The notes beneath the pieces were generated by a model. It saw only the letters and a program-made list of their open reading frames with translations. It was not told the origin of the DNA and searched no databases. A program made the translations under genes and the position numbers. A stretch of DNA of 64,000 nucleotides from an uncultured Formosa sp. (GTDB lineage Bacteria; Bacteroidota; Bacteroidia; Flavobacteriales; Flavobacteriaceae): NCBI RefSeq assembly GCF_947500765.1, contig NZ_CANMTH010000002.1, positions 1 to 64,000 on the forward strand, read 5' to 3'. Positions 53,751 to 63,143 of the stretch are shown here, in pieces; the first letter of the stretch is position 1, and every line of letters starts with the position of its first letter.

Positions 53751-55877
53751 ATGAGACAATTATCAGTGTTTGCTTTATTCGCCGTTGTTATTTTAACAAC
53801 TTCTTGCCAAAATGAAGGTAAAAAAGTTGAAGAAATAAAAGACGAATTACCAGCAACAAATCCATTTTTTGCGGCAAGCGATTTACCCTTTCAAGCACCT
53901 GCTTTCGATAAAATTAAAAACACAGACTTTTTGCCCGCTATGGATGCAGGTATGAAAGCACAATTAAAAGAAATTAAAACAATTGTAGAAACACCTGGAG
54001 CTGCAACTTTTGAAAATACTTTTGTGCCCTTAGAAAAAAGTGGTCAGTTATTAATGCGAGTTAGAAATGTGTTTAACTTATTATCTGGTGCAAATACTAA
54101 TCCAGAGTTACAAGCTATTGAAGAAGCGTTAGCGCCAAAATTTGCAGAACATAACGATGCTATTTATTTAAATTCTCAATTGTTTGAACGAGTAAAAACA
54201 GTGTACAGCTCTAGAGAATCTCTTAAATTAGATTCTGAATCTAAACATCTGGTAGAGTATTATTATCAGCGTTTTGTGTTAGCAGGGGCTAATTTAAAAG
54301 AAACAGATAAGTTAAGACTAAGAGAATTAAATGGGGAAGTAGCCTCGTTAAGTGCTAAGTTTACTAATCTATTATTGGCAGCAGCAAAGTCAGGTGCTTT
54401 GGTTGTAGATAATAAAGAGGCTTTAGCAGGTTTGTCTGAAGCAGAAATTAGTGCAGCTGCTAATGAGGAAAAGACTCAGTGGACTCTACCTTTACAAAAC
54501 ACAACCCAACAGCCAAGCTTACAAAACTTGACTAATCGCGAAACACGTGAAAAATTATTTACTAATTCTTGGACACGTGCCTCGAAAGGAGATGAAAACG
54601 ATACTAGAAAAATAATTGAACGTATTGCTGTAATTCGTGCAGAACAAGCTTCTATCTTGGGATATGAAAATTATGCAGCGTGGAAACTTCAAAACCAAAT
54701 GGCAAAAACGCCAAAGGCTGTTCAAGACTTTTTAGATCAATTGGTTCCTGCTACAGTAGCTAAAGCTAAAGTAGAGGCTGCCGATATTCAAGCATTAATT
54801 GATAAGCAAAAAGGTGGATTTGAACTGGAAGCTTGGGATTGGAATATGTATGCAGAGCAAGTTAGAAAAGAAAGATATGATTTAGATGATACTCAGATTA
54901 AGCCCTATTTCGAATTATGGAATGTATTAGAAAATGGTGTGTTTTATGCTGCGAATCAATTATATGGTTTAACATTTAAAGAACGTAAAGATTTACCTGT
55001 ATATCAGGAAGATGTGCGTGTTTACGATGTAATAGATAAAGATGGTAGTCAAATTGGATTATTTTATGGTGATTATTATAAACGTGATAATAAATCTGGT
55101 GGTGCTTGGATGAGTAATATTGTAGACCAATCTAAACTTTTAGAAACACAGCCTGTAATATATAATGTGTGTAACTTTACTAAGCCTGCAGAAGGGGAAG
55201 CTGCTTTAGTGAGTTTTGACGATGTTATTACAATGTTTCATGAATTTGGACATGCTTTACATGGTTTCTTCGGAGATCAACAATATGTAAGTTTATCAGG
55301 AACAAACACACCACGTGATTTTGTTGAGTTTCCATCTCAATTTAACGAGAACTGGGCACTTTATCCTACCATACTAAACAATTATGCTAAGCACTATGAA
55401 ACTGGAGAGCCTATGCCACAAACGTTAATCGATAAGATTAAAAAAGCATCTACGTTTAATCAAGGGTATGCGTTAACGGAGGTTGTGTCTGCAGCAAGTT
55501 TAGATATGCAATGGCATACTATTTCTAAAGATGTTAAAATTGATGATGCAGATGTTTTTGAAAAAGAAGCGTTAAAACGTACACATTTAGATTTAAAGAC
55601 TGTGCCACCACGTTATCGTTCTACATATTTCTTACATATTTGGGGTAATGGTTACGCTGCTGGATATTATGCGTATTTATGGACAGAAATGTTAGATCAT
55701 GATGCGTATGCTTGGTTTGAAGATAATGGTGGTTTAACACCTGAAAACGGACAGCGTTTTCGTGATATGATTTTATCTCGTGGAAACACTGAAGACTTTG
55801 AAAAACTGTATCATGATTTTAGAGGTCAGGGCCCAAAAATTGAACCGATGTTAAAAAATAGAGGCTTAATAGATTAA
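53751..55877 (+). CDS. M3 family metallopeptidase (Dcp-like) lipoprotein
   Basis: 708 residues. The lipobox is TTSC (Cys about 19). The zinc motif HEFGH is at 497-501, followed by the third ligand in DFVEFPSQFNENW. The C-terminal RSTYFLHIWGNGYAAGYYAYLW segment is the conserved substrate-binding part of peptidyl-dipeptidase Dcp and oligopeptidase A. It probably trims peptides in the periplasm. It is a single gene, with a convergent terminator shared with the next minus-strand operon. Confidence 0.94.
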   Translation: MRQLSVFALFAVVILTTSCQNEGKKVEEIKDELPATNPFFAASDLPFQAPAFDKIKNTDFLPAMDAGMKAQLKEIKTIVETPGAATFENTFVPLEKSGQLLMRVRNVFNLLSGANTNPELQAIEEALAPKFAEHNDAIYLNSQLFERVKTVYSSRESLKLDSESKHLVEYYYQRFVLAGANLKETDKLRLRELNGEVASLSAKFTNLLLAAAKSGALVVDNKEALAGLSEAEISAAANEEKTQWTLPLQNTTQQPSLQNLTNRETREKLFTNSWTRASKGDENDTRKIIERIAVIRAEQASILGYENYAAWKLQNQMAKTPKAVQDFLDQLVPATVAKAKVEAADIQALIDKQKGGFELEAWDWNMYAEQVRKERYDLDDTQIKPYFELWNVLENGVFYAANQLYGLTFKERKDLPVYQEDVRVYDVIDKDGSQIGLFYGDYYKRDNKSGGAWMSNIVDQSKLLETQPVIYNVCNFTKPAEGEAALVSFDDVITMFHEFGHALHGFFGDQQYVSLSGTNTPRDFVEFPSQFNENWALYPTILNNYAKHYETGEPMPQTLIDKIKKASTFNQGYALTEVVSAASLDMQWHTISKDVKIDDADVFEKEALKRTHLDLKTVPPRYRSTYFLHIWGNGYAAGYYAYLWTEMLDHDAYAWFEDNGGLTPENGQRFRDMILSRGNTEDFEKLYHDFRGQGPKIEPMLKNRGLID

Positions 55878-55901
55878 GAAGATAACTCACTAATAATAAC
55901 A

Positions 55902-55934
55902 AAAGCTCGCAGTATAATATTGCGGGCTTTTTGT
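55902..55934. terminator. Bidirectional terminator between the M3 peptidase gene and the rim operon
   Basis: A 10-bp stem with one G-U pair (AAAGCTCGCA at 55902-55911 with TGCGGGCTTT at 55921-55930) has T-rich sequence on both strands. Confidence 0.82.
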
Positions 55935-55935
55935 T

Positions 55936-56499
55936 TTAAAAGGTGTAAACATGTTTTGGTGTGATGCAGTAATTTAAAGGGATATCGCTTTCGTAAATAT
56001 CAGATATTTCTGTTTCAGCTTCAAAAAAAGAAAGTCCAATTTTAATTGTTTCAGGGTTGCAGGATTCTAAAAAACGGTCGTAAAAACCTTTGCCATATCC
56101 AATTCTATTCCCTGTTTTGTCGAATGCTAAAAGCGGAATAAAAACAACTTCAATACTTGAGTTTGGTATAGGAATACCATCTATAGGCTCAGGAATATTA
56201 TACGCATTTTTTTTAATGGTTGTTGCGTCTGTAAGTAAAACCTGGTGCATCAATCCAGTTTTGAAATCACTTCTAGAAATTACAATATTTTTATCTTTCC
56301 CTGAAAGAATATTCAGGATGAACTCTGTGTTTATTTCCTTTTGTTCTTCAATAGTTAAAAAAATATGATAGAACGATTTGTTCCAAATGGGAAGCTTTAA
56401 AAGCTGATTGGAAATTTCTAAACTTAGATCATCACAAGCGTCTAGCGATAGGGCTTTGCGTTTTGTTTTATATAATGTGCGTAATTCAGATTTAGTCAT
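55936..56499 (-). CDS. 5-formyltetrahydrofolate cyclo-ligase
   Basis: Converts 5-formyl-THF to 5,10-methenyl-THF using ATP. The 187-residue protein starts MTKSELRTLYKTKRKAL, and the ATP/folate-binding signature GNRIGYGKGFYDRFL lies near residue 135. It is the last gene of a four-gene minus-strand operon and starts 3 nt after the M14-like gene. Its company with a RimK-type glutamate ligase is of interest because folates are polyglutamylated. Confidence 0.93.
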   Translation of the reverse strand: MTKSELRTLYKTKRKALSLDACDDLSLEISNQLLKLPIWNKSFYHIFLTIEEQKEINTEFILNILSGKDKNIVISRSDFKTGLMHQVLLTDATTIKKNAYNIPEPIDGIPIPNSSIEVVFIPLLAFDKTGNRIGYGKGFYDRFLESCNPETIKIGLSFFEAETEISDIYESDIPLNYCITPKHVYTF

Positions 56500-56502
56500 G
56501 AA

Positions 56503-57474
56503 TTATTGTTTCAGTTTTCTTGTGATATGAAAAAGAGCATCTCCCTGATAAACAATTGGAGATTCGTTTACATTAATAATATAACCACTTATTTCTGCTT
56601 TCACATAATCGTTAAACTTACCATATGGGTCTGTTATATTTCCTAAGATATCTCCTTTTTTTACTTTTGAAGACATTAAATCTAGTGTAGGTCTAAACAA
56701 TCCAGAGTAATTTGCACGTTGCCATCTGCTTTCTAAAATAAATACACATGGTTTCTTTGGGGGAGTGATTTTAAATTTTGCATTAAGCATGTTTAAATGC
56801 GCTAAAACACGCTTTGCTCCATTTACACCTGTGTTCGTTACATTTGCATCTAAATGAATAGATTTTCCTCCTTCAAACAAAAGCATGGGAATACCTAATT
56901 TAGAGCAGGTGTAACGGAAGGATTTACTTAAGTTTTTAGAATACATTACAAAAGGAGCGCCAAAGGATTTCGCTAATTCGTCTAATTCTAAATTTTGTTT
57001 TTCAATTCTAATTTGCGGGGCATTAAAACGGCCTGCACCTCCTGTATGGAAATCGACAACATAATCTACCGATGGAATAACTTCGTGAATTAATTTATAG
57101 GCAACTTGGCTTGCAAGCGATCCGTTGTCGTTTCCTGGGAATACACGGTTTAAATCACGGCCGTCAGGGAATTCTCGTTTTAAGTTTATGAACCCAAAAA
57201 TATTAATTACTGGAATACAAATAATACTTCCGCGTTTAGGTTTATTAATGCCTTTTGCTATAAGTTGGCGCACGATTTCTACACCATTTACTTCGTCTCC
57301 ATGAATTCCAGCTGTAAATAAAACGGTTGGTCCAGGGCGTTTAGAACGTTCTATAAAAACAGGAACATCTACACTAGAAGAGGTGTGCAAATTGGCGACA
57401 TCAAAACTGATCTCGGCACTTTCTCCAGGGAGAATTTTTTTACCTAAAACGTGTAAAACATCCTTGTTATTCAT
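56503..57474 (-). CDS. AstE/AspA-like zinc carboxypeptidase-fold protein (M14-like)
   Basis: 323 residues of the succinylglutamate desuccinylase/aspartoacylase group. The zinc ligands are His58 and Glu61 (GIHGDEVNGVE) and His143 (VDFHTGG). The substrate-binding GRDLNRVFPG is at about 105-114, and a probable catalytic Glu lies in MLLFEGG. The C-terminal 80 residues form a beta domain (KKGDILGNITDPYG). It should hydrolyse an amide or acyl bond on an amino-acid-like end. The position directly after rimK suggests the substrate is a glutamylated product. The gaps on both sides are 3 nt. Confidence 0.88.
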   Translation of the reverse strand: MNNKDVLHVLGKKILPGESAEISFDVANLHTSSSVDVPVFIERSKRPGPTVLFTAGIHGDEVNGVEIVRQLIAKGINKPKRGSIICIPVINIFGFINLKREFPDGRDLNRVFPGNDNGSLASQVAYKLIHEVIPSVDYVVDFHTGGAGRFNAPQIRIEKQNLELDELAKSFGAPFVMYSKNLSKSFRYTCSKLGIPMLLFEGGKSIHLDANVTNTGVNGAKRVLAHLNMLNAKFKITPPKKPCVFILESRWQRANYSGLFRPTLDLMSSKVKKGDILGNITDPYGKFNDYVKAEISGYIINVNESPIVYQGDALFHITRKLKQ

Positions 57475-57477
57475 TCG

Positions 57478-58356
57478 TTATCGTTTTGCATTACGCTCAA
57501 TAAAGGTAATGATGTTTTTGGCAATATTTTTACCTGTAGCAGCTTCTATGCCTTCTAGTCCAGGAGTAGAGTTTACTTCTAAAAGTAATGGACCTCGAGA
57601 CGATTGTAGCATATCGACACCACAAACAGGGAGTTTTAAAGCAGAGGCTGCATTTATTGCTAATTTTAATTCGGCTTCATCTAATTTTATAATATTTGCA
57701 GATCCACCACGGTGTAAATTAGATCTAAATTCGCCTTCTTTTCCTTGGCGTTTCATGGCTCCAACAACTTGCCCGTCTACAATTAAGGCTCTTAAGTCGG
57801 CACCATTTGCTTCTTTAATAAATTCTTGAACAATAACACGAGCTTGTAAACCATTAAAAGCTTCAAGTACAGATTCTGCTGCATTTTTAGTTTCGGCTAA
57901 AACCACACCTAAACCTTGAGTACCTTCTAATAATTTAATAATTACAGGTGTGCCTCCTACATGAGCAATCACTTCTTCAACATCTCTAGAGTAATTGGTA
58001 AACACCGTTTTTGGCATGCCTATTCCTGCTTTACTAAGACGTTGTAACGATCTCAGTTTATCTCTAGAACGCTGTATGGCGTCTGAGGTTACAATGGTAA
58101 ACACATTCATCATTTCGAACTGGCGTACTACTGCACAACCATAAAAGGTAACCGAAGCACCAATACGCGGTATAATCGCATCTACATAGTCTAAATAACG
58201 ATTTTTATAGAAAATAGTAGGTTTCTCTTTTTCTATAATAATGTCGCATTTTAGTGGATCTATAACTTCTATTTTATGGCCACGTTTTTCTCCTTCAACA
58301 ACCAATCTGTCTGTAGAGTAAAGTTCTGCGTTTCTTGATAAAATTACAATATTCAT
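57478..58356 (-). CDS. rimK: RimK-type alpha-L-glutamate ligase (ATP-grasp)
   Basis: 292 residues. RimK adds glutamate residues to the C terminus of ribosomal protein S6; relatives extend cofactors such as coenzyme F420 or sarcinapterin. Visible motifs are [19 protein letters not shown] (ATP-binding strand), [33 protein letters not shown] and [15 protein letters not shown] (metal-binding). Its ATG overlaps the stop of the upstream protease gene by 1 nt, and the M14-like gene follows 3 nt later. The substrate may be S6 or another acceptor. Confidence 0.92.
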   Translation of the reverse strand: MNIVILSRNAELYSTDRLVVEGEKRGHKIEVIDPLKCDIIIEKEKPTIFYKNRYLDYVDAIIPRIGASVTFYGCAVVRQFEMMNVFTIVTSDAIQRSRDKLRSLQRLSKAGIGMPKTVFTNYSRDVEEVIAHVGGTPVIIKLLEGTQGLGVVLAETKNAAESVLEAFNGLQARVIVQEFIKEANGADLRALIVDGQVVGAMKRQGKEGEFRSNLHRGGSANIIKLDEAELKLAINAASALKLPVCGVDMLQSSRGPLLLEVNSTPGLEGIEAATGKNIAKNIITFIERNAKR

Positions 58357-58778
58357 TAGCTTTTTAAATTAAATGATAAGTTTTGAAGATCGACATCGAC
58401 TAGAAATTTTCGTTTTAAAAATTGTCTTCCAATAAGTACAGGAAACCTCATATCGTCTCTAGTGCTTAAAGTTAAGTTTATCTTGTATGTTTTACCAAAA
58501 ATTATGACTTCAGATTTTATTTTATATCTATTTTCTTTAATGCCATTACTACTTTTAACGTTTGTAAATGTGTATTCTGTAAATACAACTTCTTCACTGC
58601 TAAAATTAGGGTGGCCTTTACTGTAAAAAGTACAACGTAAAGTGTTGTTTTCTTCTTTGATTTCGGAACAATGTATAGCAGAAGTATATGCTCCTGTATC
58701 TATTTTTACATCTATGTTAAATAAATTTAATTTCGGAAAATCAAATTTATCTACCCGACCTATATATCGTTTATCCAT
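58356..58778 (-). CDS. rimB: Retropepsin-like aspartic endopeptidase (RimB-like)
   Basis: A 140-residue protein of the family once called ATP-dependent zinc proteases. The single aspartic-protease motif is [10 protein letters not shown] (Asp27). The matching flap/loop pair includes [11 protein letters not shown] near 114, so it would act as a dimer like retropepsins. In rim operons of other bacteria this protease acts on glutamylated S6. It is the first gene of the operon and overlaps rimK by 1 nt. A near-consensus -7 word (TATCTTTC) is on the minus strand at 58796-58803. Confidence 0.87.
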   Translation of the reverse strand: MDKRYIGRVDKFDFPKLNLFNIDVKIDTGAYTSAIHCSEIKEENNTLRCTFYSKGHPNFSSEEVVFTEYTFTNVKSSNGIKENRYKIKSEVIIFGKTYKINLTLSTRDDMRFPVLIGRQFLKRKFLVDVDLQNLSFNLKS

Positions 58779-58857
58779 GTTGGTGTTAAAAGGGCGAAAG
58801 ATATTTAATGTTGAATAAAAAGTACTATATAATATGATAAAATTTATATAATGAAAA

Positions 58858-58886
58858 TTGGTTTTAATATTGTTATAGTATATTTG
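58858..58886 (+). promoter_or_regulatory. uvrC promoter giving a leaderless transcript
   Basis: TTG at 58858-58860, an 18-nt spacer and TATATTTG at 58879-58886 make the best -33/-7 pair in the window. The uvrC ATG is only 4 nt further on, so the predicted mRNA starts at or next to the start codon. Confidence 0.65.
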
Positions 58887-58890
58887 ATTT

Positions 58891-60684
58891 ATGGATGAAA
58901 CCGCATTACAAATTAAGTTAAAAACGTTGCCTAGTTCGCCAGGCGTATATCAGTATTTTGATGCAAATGGTACTATTATTTATGTAGGAAAAGCCAAAAA
59001 CTTAAAGAAGCGTGTGTCGTCGTATTTTACCAAAAATCACGATAGCGGAAAGACCAGAGTTCTTGTAAAAAAGATTGTAGAGATTAAACATATTGTGGTC
59101 GAGACAGAAACCGATGCTTTGTTGTTAGAAAATAATTTAATAAAAAAACATCAGCCACGTTATAATGTTCTGCTTAAAGATGATAAGACATACCCTTGGA
59201 TTTGTATAAAAAAAGAACGTTTTCCGCGTGTATTTTCTACACGAAGAGTGATAAAAGATGGTTCTGAATATTTTGGTCCGTACACAAATTTTAAAACCAT
59301 TCATACCCTTTTAGATTTAATAAAAGGGGTGTATCCGTTAAGAACATGTAATTACGATTTATCTGAATCTAAAATTGATTCCGGTAAATATAAAGTCTGT
59401 TTAGAATATCATTTAGGGAATTGTAAAGGGCCTTGTGAAGATTATGAATCGATAGCGGAATACGATAAAAATATTATCGCCATTCGAGAGATTTTAAAAG
59501 GTAATTTTAAGGATTCTTTGCACCAATTTAAAAATCAGATGCAACAATTGGCAGCCGATTTACACTTTGAAGCCGCTCAAAAAGTTAAAGAAAAAATTGA
59601 GGTTTTAGAAAATTATCAAGCAAAATCTACAATTGTGAATCCTAAGATTAGTAATGTAGATGTGTTTTCTATTATGAGCGACGAGGGTTTTGGGTATGTT
59701 AATTTTCTTCAGTTATCGTATGGTTCTATTATTCGTTCTCATACTTTAGAAATTAAGAAAAAATTAGACGAAACAGATAAGCAGCTATTAGAATTAGCAA
59801 TTACAGAAATTCGTCAGCGTTTTCATTCTAATTCAAAAGAAATATACGTACCTTTTAAAGTGAGTATAGGCGAAAATGTTAGAGTAACTGTTCCGCAGTT
59901 AGGAGATAAAAAACGAATTTTAGATTTGTCTTTACGCAATGCAAAATACTATCGTATGGAGCGTTTTAAACAAATAAAAATTACCGATCCAGATAGGCAT
60001 GTAAATCGTATAATGGCACAAATGAAAACAGATTTACGTTTACATGAAGAACCTCGCCATATTGAATGTTTCGATAATTCAAATATTCAAGGAACGCATC
60101 CAGTTGCAGCTTGTGTAGTTTTTAAAGACGGAAAACCAAGTAAAAAAGATTATAGACATTTTAATATAAAAACAGTTGTAGGTCCTGACGATTTTGCATC
60201 TATGGAAGAAGTTGTATTTAGACGTTACAAGCGCTTAGTCGAAGAAGAGCAGCCTTTGCCGCAACTAATAATTATAGATGGAGGGAAAGGGCAATTATCT
60301 TCGGCGTTAAATGCATTAAATGATTTAGGATTACGCGGAAAAATTGCAATAATTGGGATTGCAAAGCGTTTAGAAGAATTATTTTATCCAGAAGATCCAA
60401 TTCCGTTATATTTAGATAAGAAAAGTGAAACTTTAAAAATTATTCAGCAATTACGAAACGAAGCACATAGATTTGGTATAGAACACCATAGAAATAGACG
60501 TAGCAAAAGTGCTCTAAATACAGAATTAGAAACCATTCCTGGAATTGGTGAAAAAACAATTGTAGAATTATTAAGTCATTTTAAATCTGTAAAACGGGTT
60601 TCTAATGCGTCTTTAAAAGATTTAGAAGCTGTAGTAGGTTTCTCGAGAGCAAATAAAATTTTTAATTATTATCATACTCCATAA
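58891..60684 (+). CDS. uvrC: UvrABC system protein C
   Basis: Makes both incisions in nucleotide excision repair. The GIY-YIG nuclease domain (about 10-95) shows SSPGVYQYF, IIYVGKAKNLKKRV and the catalytic Glu in TETDALLLENNLI. A UvrB-binding UVR motif is near 205-235. The RNase H-like second nuclease domain includes HIECFDNSNIQGTHPVAACVVF. Helix-hairpin-helix motifs end the protein (ETIPGIGEKTIVELL). At 597 residues it is full length. The patatin-like gene follows 4 nt later. Confidence 0.96.
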   Translation: MDETALQIKLKTLPSSPGVYQYFDANGTIIYVGKAKNLKKRVSSYFTKNHDSGKTRVLVKKIVEIKHIVVETETDALLLENNLIKKHQPRYNVLLKDDKTYPWICIKKERFPRVFSTRRVIKDGSEYFGPYTNFKTIHTLLDLIKGVYPLRTCNYDLSESKIDSGKYKVCLEYHLGNCKGPCEDYESIAEYDKNIIAIREILKGNFKDSLHQFKNQMQQLAADLHFEAAQKVKEKIEVLENYQAKSTIVNPKISNVDVFSIMSDEGFGYVNFLQLSYGSIIRSHTLEIKKKLDETDKQLLELAITEIRQRFHSNSKEIYVPFKVSIGENVRVTVPQLGDKKRILDLSLRNAKYYRMERFKQIKITDPDRHVNRIMAQMKTDLRLHEEPRHIECFDNSNIQGTHPVAACVVFKDGKPSKKDYRHFNIKTVVGPDDFASMEEVVFRRYKRLVEEEQPLPQLIIIDGGKGQLSSALNALNDLGLRGKIAIIGIAKRLEELFYPEDPIPLYLDKKSETLKIIQQLRNEAHRFGIEHHRNRRSKSALNTELETIPGIGEKTIVELLSHFKSVKRVSNASLKDLEAVVGFSRANKIFNYYHTP

Positions 60685-60688
60685 TTAC

Positions 60689-62920
60689 ATGCGCGTAATT
60701 CTATTTTTTAGTATCATTTTTATGAGTGTTTTTGTTCATGCTCAAGAACAAAAAACACCATCTGTTACCGATTTAAAAGTCGGACTTGTTTTAAGTGGAG
60801 GAGGAGCTAAAGGATTAGCACATATTGGTGTGATTAAAGTTTTAGATAGTTTAGGTGTTCGTGTAGATTATGTTGCGGGAACAAGTATGGGGGCTATTGT
60901 AGGCTCGTTATATGCTTCTGGGTATACTGGAATAGAAATTGATTCTATTTTTAAGACTATAAATTTCGATAATATTATTATTGATAATATTCCGCGTGAA
61001 GCGAAAACATTTTATGAACGTGAAAACTCAGAACGTTATGCCTTAACATTACCGTTTGATGGTTTTAAGCTGCGTTTACCCACTGCTTTGTCTCGAGGTC
61101 AGAATACCTTTAATTTGTTATCGGAACTTACGTTGCACGTAAAAAACACTACAGATTTTAGTAAGTTGCCTATTCCGTTTTTCTGTATGACCACAGATAT
61201 GGAAACAGGTAAGGCCGTGCAGCTAGAGCGTGGTAATCTGGCGCAATCAGTTATGGCTAGTGGTGCATTGCCAACCTTGTTTCAGCCCGTTTATATGGAT
61301 GATAATGTGTATATAGATGGAGGTGTTGTTAATAATTATCCGTTAGGTGAAATGAAAGCCAAAGGGATGGATATAATTATAGGTGTAGACGTGCAGGATG
61401 GTTTGTCTAAAAGTAAAGACTTAAAGTCTGCTACAGAGATTTTATATCAAATACAGAATTATAAAACACTGAGTGATATGGTTAAAAAAATCGAAGCAAC
61501 CGATATCTATATCACGCCAGATATTAAAAATTTCAATGTAATTTCTTTCGATCAAGGTGCCGAAATTATAGAAAATGGGGCTTTAGCAGCAAAAAAACAC
61601 CTTAGTGAGTTAGAGGATTTAGCAAGAAAACAACATGCTAAACGAAAAGAAATGCCTCCAATAAAACATTTAGATTCTATTTCTATTAATGGTATTCAAA
61701 TTCACGGAAACGATACCTATTCACGGGCTTACATTTTAGGTAAGTTAAAATTAAAAAGTAATACACGTGTAAGTTATATTGATTTTTCTGATGGTGTAAA
61801 TAACCTAATAGCAACAAATAACTTTGATAGTTTTACTTACGATTTAAGACCTTCTAAAAATAAACATGGTTTCGATTTAATTACAAATATTAAAGAAAGT
61901 ACTAAGAAAACAGCACTTAAACTGGCATTGCATTACGACGATTTGTATAAAAGTGCAGCCTTGGTAAATATTACAACTAAACGCCTTTTAACCAATAACG
62001 ACGTAATGTCTTTTGATCTTATTTTAGGAGATAATTTGCGTTATAATTTTGAATATTATATAGATAAAGGATTTTATTGGAGTATAGGTTTGCGATCGCG
62101 TTATAACCAGTTTAATAAAAATGTTGCAGCAGATATTCTGTTAAGAGAAGCAGATCCCGGTATAAATAAAATAGATACAGAATTAAAAGATTTTACAAAT
62201 CAATTTTACATACAAACTCAGTTCTTGAGTGACATGGCATTAAGTTTAGGAGCAGAACATAAATATTTAAAAATCTCTTCTGAAACAATTATAGAAACAC
62301 CGGAATCATCAGAAAGTACTTTTGAAAACCGTAATTATTTTAGTGGGTTTGCAAAAATGAATTACGATTCCTATGATAATAAATACTTCCCTAAGAATGG
62401 ATTTTATTTTAATGGCGATTTTCATCTGTATTTTTATGCGTCTGAAAGTGATACAGATTTTGATCAATTTTCTATAGCTAAAGCAGATCTTGGTTATGCT
62501 TTTAAAATTAGTAATAAATTCTCTGCAAGTATTTTGTCTGAAGGCGGGTTTAGTATAGGAAGTAACGAAAGTCCGTTTTTAAATTTTGCTATAGGAGGGT
62601 ATGGAGGAAACTTAATTAATAATATTAAAAGCTTTTATGGTTACGATTGGTTGTCTGTTTCAGGAGATGGTTTTGTGAAAACTACATTTAAAATAGATTA
62701 TGAGTTTTCTAAAAAACATCATTTAATTGCTGCTGCTAATTTTGCAAATATAGAAGACAATCTCTTTACATCAGGCGAATGGCTTACATCTCCAGATTAT
62801 ACAGGTTACGCTCTTGGTTATGGTTGGGATTCTTTTTTAGGCCCGATAGAGGCGACCTATTCGTATTCTCCAGAAACAAAACAAAGTGTGTGGTTTTTTA
62901 ATATCGGATTTTGGTTTTAG
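60689..62920 (+). CDS. Patatin-like phospholipase fused to an outer-membrane barrel
   Basis: 743 residues: a signal peptide (about 1-19), then a patatin lipase domain (about 30-330) with the oxyanion loop GGGAKG (37-42), nucleophile Ser66 in GTSMG and catalytic Asp210 in DGG. A POTRA-like segment follows (about 335-410), and then a BamA/Omp85-type barrel to the end (last strand SVWFFNIGFWF). This resembles PlpD-type proteins that pass or hold a lipase at the outer membrane. Whether the lipase faces the periplasm or the outside is not decided by sequence. It starts 4 nt after uvrC and is probably cotranscribed with it. Confidence 0.9.
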   Translation: MRVILFFSIIFMSVFVHAQEQKTPSVTDLKVGLVLSGGGAKGLAHIGVIKVLDSLGVRVDYVAGTSMGAIVGSLYASGYTGIEIDSIFKTINFDNIIIDNIPREAKTFYERENSERYALTLPFDGFKLRLPTALSRGQNTFNLLSELTLHVKNTTDFSKLPIPFFCMTTDMETGKAVQLERGNLAQSVMASGALPTLFQPVYMDDNVYIDGGVVNNYPLGEMKAKGMDIIIGVDVQDGLSKSKDLKSATEILYQIQNYKTLSDMVKKIEATDIYITPDIKNFNVISFDQGAEIIENGALAAKKHLSELEDLARKQHAKRKEMPPIKHLDSISINGIQIHGNDTYSRAYILGKLKLKSNTRVSYIDFSDGVNNLIATNNFDSFTYDLRPSKNKHGFDLITNIKESTKKTALKLALHYDDLYKSAALVNITTKRLLTNNDVMSFDLILGDNLRYNFEYYIDKGFYWSIGLRSRYNQFNKNVAADILLREADPGINKIDTELKDFTNQFYIQTQFLSDMALSLGAEHKYLKISSETIIETPESSESTFENRNYFSGFAKMNYDSYDNKYFPKNGFYFNGDFHLYFYASESDTDFDQFSIAKADLGYAFKISNKFSASILSEGGFSIGSNESPFLNFAIGGYGGNLINNIKSFYGYDWLSVSGDGFVKTTFKIDYEFSKKHHLIAAANFANIEDNLFTSGEWLTSPDYTGYALGYGWDSFLGPIEATYSYSPETKQSVWFFNIGFWF

Positions 62921-63143
62921 TATTGATAATTAGTTTTAAAAGAAATACTTTAATACACTTTTTGGAATCTTAGTAAATTAAGAAGACTGAGTTAACAAAA
63001 ATATAATAATTTAAAAACGAAAAGACTATAGTTAATTTTGACGGAGTTTTTATCTTTTAATACATTTGGAATAGAAATTGTTATTAGGTGGTTCAACAAC
63101 AACTAAAATAGCAGAACCTTTAGTTGCAATTTAGAAAACAAGT

